A DNA stretch of 64,000 bases, taken from Enterobacter kobei. GTDB lineage: Bacteria > Pseudomonadota > Gammaproteobacteria > Enterobacterales > Enterobacteriaceae. The translations under genes and the position numbers were made by a program. Below are positions 7,707 to 17,324 of the stretch, one piece after another. The stretch is taken from the NCBI RefSeq assembly GCF_018323985.1, contig NZ_AP024590.1, forward strand, positions 868,001 through 932,000, read 5' to 3'. Numbering within the stretch: position 1 is the first letter of the stretch; every line of letters starts with the position of its first letter. The notes under the pieces are model-generated. The model was not told the DNA's origin and ran no database searches. It saw only the letters and a program-made list of their open reading frames with translations.

Positions 7707-10577
7707 ATGACACAGACGCTAAGCCAGCTTGAAAACAGCGGCGCATTCATTGAACGCCACATCGGACCGGATGCCACGCAGCAGCAAGAAATGCTGAACG
7801 CCGTGGGCGCAGAGTCCCTTAACGCGCTGATCGGCCAGATCGTGCCGAAAGATATTCAGCTGGATACCCCGCCGCAGGTGGGTGACGCCGCTACCGAATT
7901 TGCCGCACTGGCGGAGTTAAAAGCCATTGCCGGCCGCAACAAACGCTTTAAGTCTTATATTGGCATGGGTTACACCGCCGTGCAGCTGCCGCCGGTGATC
8001 CTGCGCAACATGCTGGAAAATCCAGGCTGGTACACCGCCTATACGCCGTATCAGCCGGAAGTCTCCCAGGGCCGTCTGGAAGCGCTGCTTAACTTCCAGC
8101 AGGTGACGCTGGATCTGACCGGACTGGATATAGCCTCCGCCTCGCTGCTCGATGAAGCGACCGCAGGCGCAGAAGCCATGGCGATGGCAAAACGCGTCAG
8201 CAAACTGAAAAACGCCAACCGTTTCTTCGTGGCTGCCGACGTACATCCGCAGACGCTGGACGTGGTGCGTACCCGCGCAGAAACCTTTGGTTTTGACGTG
8301 ATCGTCGATGATGCCGACAAAGTGCTCGATCATCAGGACGTGTTCGGCGTGCTGTTACAGCAGGTGGGCACCACCGGCGACGTGCATGACTACAGCGCGC
8401 TGATCGCCGAACTGAAAGCCCGCAAAGTCATCGTCAGCGTTGCTGCCGACTTTATGGCGCTGGTGCTGTTAACCGCACCGGGCAAGCAGGGCGCAGATAT
8501 CGTCTTCGGCTCTGCCCAGCGCTTTGGCGTACCTATGGGCTACGGCGGTCCACACGCGGCGTTCTTCGCTGCCAGAGACGAATTTAAACGCTCCATGCCT
8601 GGCCGTATTATCGGCGTGTCAAAAGATGCCGCCGGTAACACCGCGCTGCGCATGGCGATGCAGACCCGCGAGCAGCATATCCGCCGCGAGAAAGCGAACT
8701 CCAACATCTGTACCTCGCAGGTACTGCTGGCGAACATTGCCAGCCTCTACGCTGTTTACCACGGTCCGGCTGGCCTTAAACGTATTGCCGGTCGTATCCA
8801 TCGCCTGGCGGATATTCTGGCAGCCGGCCTGCAACAGCATGGCCTCAAGCTGCGTCATGCCCATTACTTCGACACCCTGTGCGTGGAAGTGGCGGATAAA
8901 GCCGAGGTGCTGGCGCGTGCTGAAGCCCGTGAAATCAACCTGCGTAGCGACATCATTAACGCGGTCGGCATTACGCTGGATGAAACCACCACCCGCGAAG
9001 ACGTGCAGGCTCTGCTGAGCGTGCTCACCGGTGTTGAGCAGAATGATGTTGATGCGCTGGATAAAAACGTTGCCCACGACAGCCGTTCCATTCAACCGAC
9101 TATGCTGCGCGAAGACGCGATCCTGACGCATCCGGTGTTTAACCGCTATCACAGCGAAACCGAAATGATGCGCTACATGCATAGCCTTGAGCGCAAAGAT
9201 CTGGCTCTCAACCAGGCGATGATCCCGCTCGGCTCCTGCACCATGAAGCTGAACGCCGCAGCCGAAATGATCCCGATTACCTGGCCTGAATTCTCAGAGC
9301 TGCACCCGTTCTGCCCGCCAGACCAGGCGGAAGGGTATCATCAGATGATCAACCAGTTATCCGACTGGCTGGTTAAACTCACCGGTTACGATGCCTTGTG
9401 CATGCAGCCAAACTCCGGCGCGCAGGGCGAATATGCCGGTCTGCTGGCGATCCGTCACTATCACGAAAGCCGCAACGAAGGGCATCGTGATATTTGTCTG
9501 ATCCCAAGCTCCGCGCACGGTACTAACCCGGCGTCGGCGCAGATGGCGGGGATGCAGGTGGTGGTCGTGGCCTGTGATAAAAACGGCAACATCGATCTGA
9601 ACGATTTGCGCGCCAAAGCAGAGCAGGCAGGCGACAATCTCTCCTGCATTATGGTGACTTACCCGTCCACCCACGGCGTGTATGAAGAGACCATCCGCGA
9701 AGTGTGTGAGATCGTCCACCAGTTCGGCGGCCAGGTGTACCTCGACGGCGCGAACATGAATGCGCAGGTGGGCATCACTTCGCCGGGCTTTATCGGCGCG
9801 GATGTTTCGCACCTTAACCTGCATAAAACCTTCTGCATCCCGCACGGCGGCGGCGGTCCGGGTATGGGGCCGATTGGCGTGAAAGCGCATCTGGCACCTT
9901 TTGTACCGGGTCACAGCGTCGTGCAAATCGAAGGCATGCTGACCCGTCAGGGCGCGGTATCCGCGGCCCCGTTCGGCAGCGCCTCTATTCTGCCGATCAG
10001 CTGGATGTATATCCGCATGATGGGCGCGGAAGGGCTGAAAAAAGCCAGCCAGGTGGCGATCCTTAACGCTAACTACATCGCCAGCCGCCTGAAAGACGCC
10101 TATCCTGTGTTGTACACAGGTCGCGACGGTCGCGTGGCGCACGAATGTATTCTGGATATTCGTCCGCTGAAAGAAGAGACCGGCATCAGCGAGCTGGACA
10201 TCGCCAAGCGCCTGATCGACTACGGTTTCCATGCGCCGACCATGTCCTTCCCGGTGGCGGGCACGCTGATGGTTGAGCCGACGGAATCAGAAAGCAAAGT
10301 CGAACTGGACCGCTTTATTGATGCGATGCTGGCGATCCGCGCGGAAATCGACCGTGTGCAGGCAGGGGAGTGGACGCTGGAAGACAACCCGCTGGTGAAT
10401 GCGCCGCACACGCAGCGCGAGCTGGTGGCGGAGTGGCAGCACGGTTACAGCCGCGAGCAGGCGGTGTTCCCGGCGGGACTGAACAACAAATACTGGCCGA
10501 CCGTGAAACGTCTCGACGACGTTTACGGCGACCGTAATCTGTTCTGCTCCTGCGTGCCGATGAGCGACTACGAATAA
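7707..10577 (+). CDS. gcvP: Glycine dehydrogenase (decarboxylating), P protein
   Basis: 956 residues (E. coli: 957). PLP enzyme that decarboxylates glycine and passes the aminomethyl group to lipoyl-GcvH. It has the fused two-half architecture: an N-terminal aminotransferase-like half at about 15-440 and a catalytic C-terminal half at about 460-950. The PLP lysine is in NLHKTFCIPHGGGGPGMG, near residue 706. Last structural gene of gcvTHP. Confidence 0.98.
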   Translation: MTQTLSQLENSGAFIERHIGPDATQQQEMLNAVGAESLNALIGQIVPKDIQLDTPPQVGDAATEFAALAELKAIAGRNKRFKSYIGMGYTAVQLPPVILRNMLENPGWYTAYTPYQPEVSQGRLEALLNFQQVTLDLTGLDIASASLLDEATAGAEAMAMAKRVSKLKNANRFFVAADVHPQTLDVVRTRAETFGFDVIVDDADKVLDHQDVFGVLLQQVGTTGDVHDYSALIAELKARKVIVSVAADFMALVLLTAPGKQGADIVFGSAQRFGVPMGYGGPHAAFFAARDEFKRSMPGRIIGVSKDAAGNTALRMAMQTREQHIRREKANSNICTSQVLLANIASLYAVYHGPAGLKRIAGRIHRLADILAAGLQQHGLKLRHAHYFDTLCVEVADKAEVLARAEAREINLRSDIINAVGITLDETTTREDVQALLSVLTGVEQNDVDALDKNVAHDSRSIQPTMLREDAILTHPVFNRYHSETEMMRYMHSLERKDLALNQAMIPLGSCTMKLNAAAEMIPITWPEFSELHPFCPPDQAEGYHQMINQLSDWLVKLTGYDALCMQPNSGAQGEYAGLLAIRHYHESRNEGHRDICLIPSSAHGTNPASAQMAGMQVVVVACDKNGNIDLNDLRAKAEQAGDNLSCIMVTYPSTHGVYEETIREVCEIVHQFGGQVYLDGANMNAQVGITSPGFIGADVSHLNLHKTFCIPHGGGGPGMGPIGVKAHLAPFVPGHSVVQIEGMLTRQGAVSAAPFGSASILPISWMYIRMMGAEGLKKASQVAILNANYIASRLKDAYPVLYTGRDGRVAHECILDIRPLKEETGISELDIAKRLIDYGFHAPTMSFPVAGTLMVEPTESESKVELDRFIDAMLAIRAEIDRVQAGEWTLEDNPLVNAPHTQRELVAEWQHGYSREQAVFPAGLNNKYWPTVKRLDDVYGDRNLFCSCVPMSDYE

Positions 10578-10598
10578 TTAATCCATGCTGTTCTGTGG

Positions 10599-10632
10599 GC
10601 CGGGTAAGCGCATGCGTCACCCGGCTTTTTTA
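10599..10632 (+). terminator. REP-like hairpin with T-run after gcvP
   Basis: GCCGGGT, a short loop region and ACCCGGC are followed directly by six T residues (10626-10631), about 20 bp after the gcvP stop. It combines a REP-type stem with an intrinsic terminator and probably ends most gcvTHP transcription before ygfF. Confidence 0.75.
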
Positions 10633-10646
10633 TTGGGAGAGAGAGT

Positions 10647-11390
10647 ATGGCAATCGCACTGGTTACCGGCGGCAGCCGCGGGATCGGCAAAGCAACGGCG
10701 CTGCAACTGGCGCGCGAAGGGTATACGGTGGCGGTGAATTACCACCACAACATTCATGCCGCTACCGGGGTTGTGAACGAGATCGTGGCGGCAGGCGGTA
10801 ACGCTTTTGCGCTGCGGGCCGACATCAGCGACGAAGCGCAGGTGCTGGCGATGTTTGACAGCATCGATCGCGAAGGCGAGCCGCTGACCGCGCTGGTCAA
10901 TAACGCGGGCATTCTGTTTGAACAGAGCACCATCGAAAACCTGAGTGCCGAACGCATCAATCGCGTTCTGGCGACCAACGTCACCGGCTATTTTCTTTGT
11001 AGTCGCGAGGCGGTAAAACGCATGTCGCACAAACATGGCGGCACGGGCGGCGCCATTGTCAACGTCTCTTCCGCCGCGTCGCGCTTAGGTGCGCCAGGGG
11101 AGTATGTGGATTATGCCGCATCGAAAGGAGCGGTGGATTCGCTGACGACCGGCCTTGCGCTGGAAGTGGCAGCGCAGGGGATCCGCGTTAATGGCGTGCG
11201 TCCTGGCTTAATTTATACCGATATTCATGCCGACGGCGGCGAGCCGGGGCGTGTCGATCGCGTAAAGGCCTCGCTGCCGATGCAGCGCGGCGGTCAGCCC
11301 GAGGAAGTGGCACAGGCGATTGTCTGGTTACTGAGCGACAAGGCGTCCTATGTGACGGGGAGTTTTCTGGAGCTGGCGGGCGGGAAATAA
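10647..11390 (+). CDS. ygfF: SDR family oxidoreductase YgfF
   Basis: 247-residue classical short-chain dehydrogenase, probably NADP(H)-dependent. Cofactor motif TGGSRGIG at 7-14, NNAG near 88-91, and the catalytic Ser and YAASK (YxxxK) at about 150-165. The substrate is unknown. E. coli ygfF is 247 residues and also lies next to gcvP. A GGGAGAGAG ribosome site precedes the ATG. Convergent with bglA, with two REP elements between. Confidence 0.9.
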   Translation: MAIALVTGGSRGIGKATALQLAREGYTVAVNYHHNIHAATGVVNEIVAAGGNAFALRADISDEAQVLAMFDSIDREGEPLTALVNNAGILFEQSTIENLSAERINRVLATNVTGYFLCSREAVKRMSHKHGGTGGAIVNVSSAASRLGAPGEYVDYAASKGAVDSLTTGLALEVAAQGIRVNGVRPGLIYTDIHADGGEPGRVDRVKASLPMQRGGQPEEVAQAIVWLLSDKASYVTGSFLELAGGK

Positions 11391-11406
11391 ACCGGCCTGA
11401 ATGAAT

Positions 11407-11482
11407 GCAGGCCGGGCCAGCACAAGCGCCGCCCGGCAAAATGAAACCCTGTAGGCCGGGTAAGCGTCAGCGCCACCCGGCA
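11407..11482. repeat. Pair of REP elements (BIME) between ygfF and bglA
   Basis: Two REP units: 11407-11438 (GCAGGCCGGGCC...GCCCGGCA) and 11450-11482 (TGTAGGCCGGGTAAGCG...CCACCCGGCA). They lie between convergent genes, a usual BIME position, and may serve as a bidirectional end of transcription. Confidence 0.85.
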
Positions 11483-11489
11483 ACGCTCA

Positions 11490-12923
11490 TCAGAGATTCT
11501 CGCCGTTGCTGGCGATCACTTCTTTGTACCAGTTAAAGCTCTTCTTACGTGAACGGGACATGTCGCCGGTGCCATCGTCGTGCTTGTTCACATAGATAAA
11601 GCCATAGCGCTTGCTGTACTGACCGGTGGTGAAGGACACGCAGTCGATGCAGCCCCACGGGGTATAGCCCATCAGATCCACGCCGTCATAAGTCACCGCT
11701 TTGACCATCTCTTCGACGTGTGCACGCAGATAGTCGATGCGGTAATCGTCGTTGATGCTGCCGTCTTCTTCCACTTTGTCGTAAGCGCCAAAGCCGTTTT
11801 CCACGATGAACAGCGGTTTCTGGTAGCGCTCATACAGTTCACACAGCGCATAACGCAGGCCAACCGGGTCAATCTGCCAGCCCCAGTCGGAAGCCTTAAC
11901 GTGCGGGTTCGGCACGCTGCCCTGGAAACCGGAAATGGCATCGCCGCTGCCGCCTTCTTCTTTCACAGCATTGGTCATGTAGTAGCTGAAGCCCAGATAA
12001 TCGCAGGTACCTTCACGCAGGATCTGCTCGTCACCCGCTTCCATTTTGATGTTAAATTCCCGGCGTTCCCACTCGTTCAGCACATAGGATGGGTAGTAGC
12101 CACGCAGCTGTACGTCGGTAAAGACATAACGCTCACGCATAGATTCCTGCGCATACATCACATCTTCTGGCTTACAGGAGAACGGATACAGCGGCACCAT
12201 CGCCAGCATGCAGCCAATTTTCATCTCCGGATTGATACGATGACCAATCTTCACCGCCATGGCGCTGGCCACAAACTGGTGATGCAGTACCTGGTACATG
12301 GTTTCTTCTGGATTGTCATGCTCGGTGTAGACCACGCCGGAGCAGCAGTAGCCGAACAGCGGCGCGCGCCAGTTACGCTGGTTGTTGATCTCGTTAAAGG
12401 TCATCCAGTATTTGACTTTATTCTTGTAGCGCTCGAACACCACTTCCGAGAAACGCACAAAGAAATCCACCACTTTACGGTTGGTCCAGCCGCCGTACTC
12501 CTGCACCAGATGCAGCGGCATCTCGAAGTGGGAGAGGGTGATCACGGGCTCAATGTTGTATTTGAGCAGCTCATCAAACATGTCGTCGTAAAACTGCAAG
12601 CCTTCTTCGTTCGGCTCAGCCTCATCGCCTTTCGGGAAGATACGAGTCCAGGCAATGGAGGTGCGGAAGCATTTGAAGCCCATCTCGGCAAACAGCTTGA
12701 TGTCTTCTTTGTAATGGCTGTAAAACTCAACGGCTTCATGGTTGGGGTAGTATTTGCCCGGCACGACTTCACTGGTGATCTCTCGCGGTACGCCGTGCGC
12801 GCCGCCGGTCAGTACGTCACAAATGCTCGGGCCTTTGCCGCCTTTGTTCCAGCCGCCCTCAACCTGATGCGCCGCTACCGCGCCGCCCCATAAAAAGTCT
12901 TTCGGTAATGTCAGCTTTTTCAT
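11490..12923 (-). CDS. bglA: 6-phospho-beta-glucosidase BglA
   Basis: 477-residue GH1 enzyme hydrolysing phosphorylated aryl-beta-glucosides taken up by PTS; cytoplasmic (no signal peptide). Acid/base E178 in MTFNEIN and nucleophile E375 in IVENGFGAYD. The C-terminal KRYGFIYVNK segment belongs to the phosphate-recognising loop. No PTS gene is adjacent, as in E. coli. The upstream gene on the same strand encodes an RpiR-type regulator, a likely controller. Confidence 0.95.
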   Translation of the reverse strand: MKKLTLPKDFLWGGAVAAHQVEGGWNKGGKGPSICDVLTGGAHGVPREITSEVVPGKYYPNHEAVEFYSHYKEDIKLFAEMGFKCFRTSIAWTRIFPKGDEAEPNEEGLQFYDDMFDELLKYNIEPVITLSHFEMPLHLVQEYGGWTNRKVVDFFVRFSEVVFERYKNKVKYWMTFNEINNQRNWRAPLFGYCCSGVVYTEHDNPEETMYQVLHHQFVASAMAVKIGHRINPEMKIGCMLAMVPLYPFSCKPEDVMYAQESMRERYVFTDVQLRGYYPSYVLNEWERREFNIKMEAGDEQILREGTCDYLGFSYYMTNAVKEEGGSGDAISGFQGSVPNPHVKASDWGWQIDPVGLRYALCELYERYQKPLFIVENGFGAYDKVEEDGSINDDYRIDYLRAHVEEMVKAVTYDGVDLMGYTPWGCIDCVSFTTGQYSKRYGFIYVNKHDDGTGDMSRSRKKSFNWYKEVIASNGENL

Positions 12924-13051
12924 CGATCATTTTCTCGTTGTGTGCGGTAAATATGAATCTACCGGGCAGTTTCACTCTGAAAATGAGTCTAACAAAGGAC
13001 GGGGAAATGTCACGATATAACAAATCACCGCTGCGGTGACTTGTTACATTG

Positions 13052-13071
13052 AAAAAACAGCCTGTTTTTTT
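13052..13071 (-). terminator. Terminator of the RpiR-family regulator gene
   Basis: On the minus strand AAAAAACAGGCTGTTTTTT forms a short stem flanked by A- and T-tracts, overlapping the stop codon of the regulator. It separates the regulator from bglA 130 bp downstream. Confidence 0.6.
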
Positions 13072-13804
13072 ATGCTAATTTCTTCGCCAGTTTACGGCCA
13101 AGGGATTCAAGAATATAAATAACCGGGATTTGCGTGGTGACATCATAAACACCGGCAATACGCATTTGCGGCGCATGCCAGGAAATATTGAAATCCGCCA
13201 GTTTTGCCAGCCGTGAATGCTCATGGCTGGTGATGGTCATTACTTTACAGTTATGCAGGCTGAACTGGCTGGCGAAGCGCAGGATCTCTTCAGTTTCGCC
13301 GGACACTGACAGCACAATCGCCAGCGCGTTTTTTGCCATATCGTTGGTCACCGGGAAATAAGGATCGTCAATATGGTTGCTGAATTTGCCGATATTGGAA
13401 AAGAACCGTGCGCCATATTTAGCAAGCGATCCAGAAGTGCCTGCGCCGACAAAAATAATACGTTCGGAAGCGAAAATAATATCAACAGCCTGATCCAGAA
13501 GCGTATCAAACTCATCGTTATTCACGCTTTTAAAAAAGCTGATGATCTCCCCGGCACCAAAATTTGCCTGCGGCGGTTCGTTCTGCTCTAAATATAATTT
13601 GTAGCGCACGCGGAATTCCGAATAGCCGTCGCAGTTCAGCTTGCGGCAAAAGCGCAGCACAGTCGTGGTGGAGACGCCAGCGGCATCAGCCAGCTCGCGA
13701 ATGGTCATGTACATCACCTTGTCGCTATTCTTGATGACGTAGTGATAAACCATCATCTCAAGATTATTGAGGCTGGCGACAGCGGAGTGAGTAAACAGGG
13801 TCAC
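13070..13804 (-). CDS. MurR/RpiR family transcriptional regulator
   Basis: 244 residues. N-terminal RpiR-type helix-turn-helix at about 1-77 (IRELADAAGVSTTTVLRFCRK is the recognition region) and a C-terminal SIS sugar-phosphate isomerase-like sensor domain at about 105-235 (FVGAGTSGSLAKYGARFF near 136). Such regulators bind phosphosugars. Lying directly upstream of bglA on the same strand, it probably controls bglA in response to a phosphorylated beta-glucoside or glucose-6-phosphate. I do not recall this gene beside bglA in E. coli K-12. Target and ligand are inferred. Confidence 0.88.
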   Translation of the reverse strand: MTLFTHSAVASLNNLEMMVYHYVIKNSDKVMYMTIRELADAAGVSTTTVLRFCRKLNCDGYSEFRVRYKLYLEQNEPPQANFGAGEIISFFKSVNNDEFDTLLDQAVDIIFASERIIFVGAGTSGSLAKYGARFFSNIGKFSNHIDDPYFPVTNDMAKNALAIVLSVSGETEEILRFASQFSLHNCKVMTITSHEHSRLAKLADFNISWHAPQMRIAGVYDVTTQIPVIYILESLGRKLAKKLA

Positions 13805-14091
13805 GGGCTTGCAGGGTCCTTTACGGGCAACTGAACGGCTCTATGCTGCCACAAAACGGGCGAAACAGGAATCGGCCTGTGGCATGGGGAAGTAACCCGG
13901 AAAATGAACAGCTGTAACCTTAATAATGCCTGTAACCGCTGGAAGCGAAGCGGCTGAAAATTTTTTTAGCGAACAGGTGTGCACTGGAATCATTCTCAGT
14001 TACTCTGAACAGGTTATCGCCAGTGTCGCGTGTTTGTCATGCTCGCGCCCCAGAATGGCGATGTATTATCTTTGTTTTCCTGGAGTACGCC

Positions 14092-14751
14092 ATGGTTGAA
14101 AAACCGCTTAACACCAAGGGATATTCAGTGGCTGAGGAAGTAGCCAACAGCATCAGTCACGGTATCGGGCTGGTGTTTGGGATTGTCGGGCTGATACTGC
14201 TGCTGGTGCAGGCGGTGGATAACCACGCCAGCGTCACGGCGATCACCAGTTTTACCGTTTACGGCGTCAGCATGATTGTGCTGTATCTGGCCTCCACGCT
14301 CTACCACGCCATACCGCATCCGCGGGCCAAAACCTGGTTAAAGAAATTTGACCACTGCGCCATCTATTTATTAATCGCTGGCACCTATACCCCCTTTTTA
14401 CTGGTCGGGCTGGATTCACCGCTGGCGCGGGGCCTGATGATTGTTATCTGGAGCCTGGCCCTGCTGGGGATCCTGTTTAAGCTGACCATTGCGCACCGCT
14501 TTGAGATGCTGTCGCTGATCACCTATCTGGCGATGGGCTGGCTGTCGCTGGTAGTAATTTATGAAATGGTGATGAAGCTGGCCGTCGGCAGCGTGACGCT
14601 GCTGGCGGTCGGTGGCCTGGTCTATTCGCTGGGCGTCATTTTTTACGCCAGCAAGCGTATTCCGTATAACCACGCTATCTGGCACGGCTTTGTGCTGGGT
14701 GGCAGCGTCTGTCACTTCCTGGCGATTTATTTGTATATCGGCACAATGTAA
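14092..14751 (+). CDS. trhA: Haemolysin III-type membrane protein TrhA
   Basis: 219 residues with seven predicted membrane helices; PAQR/HlyIII family. In E. coli TrhA is implicated in membrane-energy and lipid homeostasis. Conserved family histidines are visible (SHGIG near 24, LYHAIPHPRAK near 75, NHAIWHGFVLGG near 195). The ATG at 14092 gives the exact E. coli length; an upstream in-frame ATG at 14023 has no matching protein sequence. Confidence 0.92.
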   Translation: MVEKPLNTKGYSVAEEVANSISHGIGLVFGIVGLILLLVQAVDNHASVTAITSFTVYGVSMIVLYLASTLYHAIPHPRAKTWLKKFDHCAIYLLIAGTYTPFLLVGLDSPLARGLMIVIWSLALLGILFKLTIAHRFEMLSLITYLAMGWLSLVVIYEMVMKLAVGSVTLLAVGGLVYSLGVIFYASKRIPYNHAIWHGFVLGGSVCHFLAIYLYIGTM

Positions 14752-14769
14752 TCGGTAAGGTAATGGTAA

Positions 14770-14796
14770 GCCCGGCAAGCAACGCGGCGCCGGGCA
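14770..14796. repeat. REP element between trhA and ygfZ
   Basis: GCCCGGCAAGCAACGCGGCGCCGGGCA, a single REP unit between two convergent genes. Confidence 0.8.
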
Positions 14797-14808
14797 AACC
14801 AGCCTGAA

Positions 14809-15792
14809 TCAGGCTTCTTCTAACGAGTAGGGCAGCGGCTCGATAGCCAGCGTGAAGCTGTCATCACGCACACGGAACACGCTGTCCGGCTCCATATCGT
14901 TATTCATCACCACCTGCACCAGCAGGCGTCCATCTTCCAGTTGAGCGGCGGCGAGCACCGTGCCGGTACGACGCCAGTTTTCACCCAGTTTCATTTCCAG
15001 GTCTTCACCGGCTTCCGGTACCCGGCTGGCTTTGCCCGCCAGATACCACATCGCGCGCTTGTTCGCGCCGCGGAATTTCGCCCGCGCCACCATCTCCTGA
15101 CCGGTATAGCAGCCTTTTTTAAAGCTGATGCCGCCCAGCGCCTGAATATTGGTGGCCTGTGGCAGGAACTGCGCGCTGTTAGCGGCATCGATCACCGGCA
15201 GACCGGCCTCAATGTTGAGCGCCAGCCATTGCTGACTGTTATTGAGCTGCGCTTCGCCACGCAGGGCCTCGGTAATGCGCTCCGCGGTCGCCACATCGGT
15301 CACCAGCAGGAAACGCTCCGCCGGGTGTTCAAACCACAGAATTTGCGTGACGCCATCCTGCACAACCTGCGTTTGCTGGTCGGGGAGGGTGGTAAACAGG
15401 TTGGTCAGCGCCGCACGGGCCTGGAAACCGGCTACGCCCAGCAGCACATGCTCGTCATCAGCGGCAATCGTTACCTTCGAGAAGACGGCGTACTTTTTCA
15501 GCTCGGTCAGTTGCGCTTCACGGATGCTGCGACGCTCAATCCACGCAAAGCCGTCGTTACGACGGAACAGACGCAGGTTGCTCCACATTTTGCCTTTGGC
15601 ATCGCAATGGGCGACCAGCAGATGCTGATGTTCAGTTAACTGGGCCACGTCGTTGGTCACCTGGCCCTGCAGGTATTTTTCGCTGTCGGCACCGGTAATG
15701 GTTGCCAGCGCCCAGTCATCGAGCGTCATGAGCGTCAGCGGCAAACGCGCAGAGGCGCAGGGCAGACGCGGAGGAAACGGAGTAAAAGCCAT
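14809..15792 (-). CDS. ygfZ: tRNA-modifying / Fe-S maturation protein YgfZ
   Basis: 327 residues (E. coli: 326). Folate-binding GcvT-like fold that supports assembly or repair of certain Fe-S enzymes, including MiaB. The signature KGCYTGQE, with its essential cysteine, is present near residue 226. Cytoplasmic. Divergent from sdhE-ygfX across 240 bp. Confidence 0.95.
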   Translation of the reverse strand: MAFTPFPPRLPCASARLPLTLMTLDDWALATITGADSEKYLQGQVTNDVAQLTEHQHLLVAHCDAKGKMWSNLRLFRRNDGFAWIERRSIREAQLTELKKYAVFSKVTIAADDEHVLLGVAGFQARAALTNLFTTLPDQQTQVVQDGVTQILWFEHPAERFLLVTDVATAERITEALRGEAQLNNSQQWLALNIEAGLPVIDAANSAQFLPQATNIQALGGISFKKGCYTGQEMVARAKFRGANKRAMWYLAGKASRVPEAGEDLEMKLGENWRRTGTVLAAAQLEDGRLLVQVVMNNDMEPDSVFRVRDDSFTLAIEPLPYSLEEA

Positions 15793-16035
15793 AATGATGT
15801 CCTGGTTAGCTTAACGCTGTATGAAGGCTTAATGGTAAAAGAGCCGTGGTTCAATGCAAGCGGTAATCGCACGTTCCGCACAGCTTGCGAGTTTGTACGC
15901 AAAAAACGGTAAACCTTACATTTTTAGTGGTTTATTCTGGAAGCCTGCTTCCGAAGCCGAACATTCCGGTGAGGATTGGATCGAAAAAGCGTTACACTAG
16001 AAGCGTCCTTTAACGTCGCTATGCAGGAAAAGAAC

Positions 16036-16302
16036 ATGGATATTACTAACAAAGCCCGCATTCACTGGGCGTGCCGCAGAGGTATGCGTGAACTCGATAT
16101 TTCCATCATGCCTTTCTTCGAACATGAATACGATTCGCTAAGCGATGATGACAAGCGGCTGTTTATCCGCCTGCTTGAGAGTGACGATCCGGATTTATTC
16201 AACTGGTTGATGAATCACGGTAAACCTGCGGATACGGAATTGCAGCGGATGGTACAGTTAATTCAGACACGGAATCGGGAACGTGGTCCTGTGGCAATCT
16301 GA
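16036..16302 (+). CDS. sdhE: FAD assembly factor SdhE
   Basis: 88 residues, as in E. coli. Promotes covalent flavinylation of SdhA (and FrdA). The essential RGxxE motif is RGMRE at 15-19, with G16. The ATG at 16036 is preceded by AGGAAAAGAAC. The 3' end overlaps ygfX by 20 bp. Confidence 0.96.
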   Translation: MDITNKARIHWACRRGMRELDISIMPFFEHEYDSLSDDDKRLFIRLLESDDPDLFNWLMNHGKPADTELQRMVQLIQTRNRERGPVAI

Positions 16303-16699
16303 TTTACGCGTCTCATGGCGCTCGCAGTGGCTCTCTTTATTACTCCACGGGCTGGTGGCAGCGCTGGTGCTGCTTTTCCCCTGGCCGTTGAGCCTGACGC
16401 CGCTGTGGCTATTACTGCTTTCGCTGGTGGTGTTTGACTGCGTACGCAGCCAGCGCCGCATCAACGCCAGCCATGGTGAAATTAAACTGCTGATGGATTC
16501 GCGCCTGCGCTGGCAGGGTAAAGAATGGGAGATTACCGGCACGCCCTGGATGTTAAACAGCGGCATGATGCTGCGTTTACGTCGCAGCCCGGACAGCAAA
16601 CGTCACCATTTGTGGCTGGCGGCAGACAGTATGGACACGCAGGAGTGGCGGGAGCTGCGCCGGATAATGCTTCAGCAACCGGCGCAGGAAAAGCACTGA
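16283..16699 (+). CDS. ygfX: Inner-membrane protein YgfX (CptA)
   Basis: 138 residues starting with GTG at 16283 (MVLWQSDLRVSW). Two adjacent membrane helices at about 17-50, then a soluble domain. In E. coli it pairs with SdhE and has been described both as a toxin affecting FtsZ/MreB and as a membrane partner of SdhE. Overlaps sdhE by 20 bp. Three bases separate it from convergent fldB. Confidence 0.92.
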   Translation: MVLWQSDLRVSWRSQWLSLLLHGLVAALVLLFPWPLSLTPLWLLLLSLVVFDCVRSQRRINASHGEIKLLMDSRLRWQGKEWEITGTPWMLNSGMMLRLRRSPDSKRHHLWLAADSMDTQEWRELRRIMLQQPAQEKH

Positions 16700-16702
16700 G
16701 GA

Positions 16703-17224
16703 TCAGGCGAAGTTTTCTGCCATTTCGCCGAGGATTTGCTCGCACCAGTTTTGCAGACGTTCTTCGCTTAAATCGTACTGATTGGTTTCATCCAGCGCCA
16801 GGCCGACAAACAGCTGCCCGTCAGCAATGACCGGTTTTGGACTGGTGAACTCATACCCTTCGGTAGACCAGTAGCCGATAAACTTCACCGCTTTGCTGGA
16901 CAGTTTATCGTGCAGCATGCCGAGGGCGTCGAGGAACCATTCGCCATAACCGAGCTGGTCGCCCATGCCGTAGAGGGCAATCATTTTGCCATCAAGGTTT
17001 AGCGAATCCAGTTGATCCCAGATGGCTTCCCAGTCTTCCTGTAGTTCGCCGAAATCCCACGTTGGGATACCGAGGATCAGCACATCATACTGCTCCATCA
17101 GTGTTGGCGCGTCGTCTTTAAGGTTGTGCAGCGTCACCAGTTCCGGGCCGATAATGTCGCGAATTTTCTCGGCTGCCATTTCGGTATAGCAGGTACTGGA
17201 ACCATAAAAAAGACCAATGTTCAT
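16703..17224 (-). CDS. fldB: Flavodoxin FldB
   Basis: 173 residues, the FldB length. FMN electron carrier; the FMN phosphate loop is GSSTCYTE (about 8-15), with IPTWDFGELQEDW near 55-67 and YGMGDQLGYGEWFLDAL near 95-111. In E. coli fldB is in the SoxRS regulon. Faces the sdhE-ygfX pair and is divergent from xerD. Confidence 0.95.
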   Translation of the reverse strand: MNIGLFYGSSTCYTEMAAEKIRDIIGPELVTLHNLKDDAPTLMEQYDVLILGIPTWDFGELQEDWEAIWDQLDSLNLDGKMIALYGMGDQLGYGEWFLDALGMLHDKLSSKAVKFIGYWSTEGYEFTSPKPVIADGQLFVGLALDETNQYDLSEERLQNWCEQILGEMAENFA

Positions 17225-17324
17225 AGCGTAAACGTCTCAATTCCTGATGTGGCTTTACGCACAGTGTACCAGAATCAATACGCATTCAGGCATAATGCAC
17301 TGACGCAGAAAAGAAGGGGCAACG

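Noticed and set aside
11580..12893. 437-codon plus-strand frame opposite bglA
   Set aside because: Antisense shadow; composition (His/Val/Gln-rich) is typical of reversed coding strands and no motif is present.
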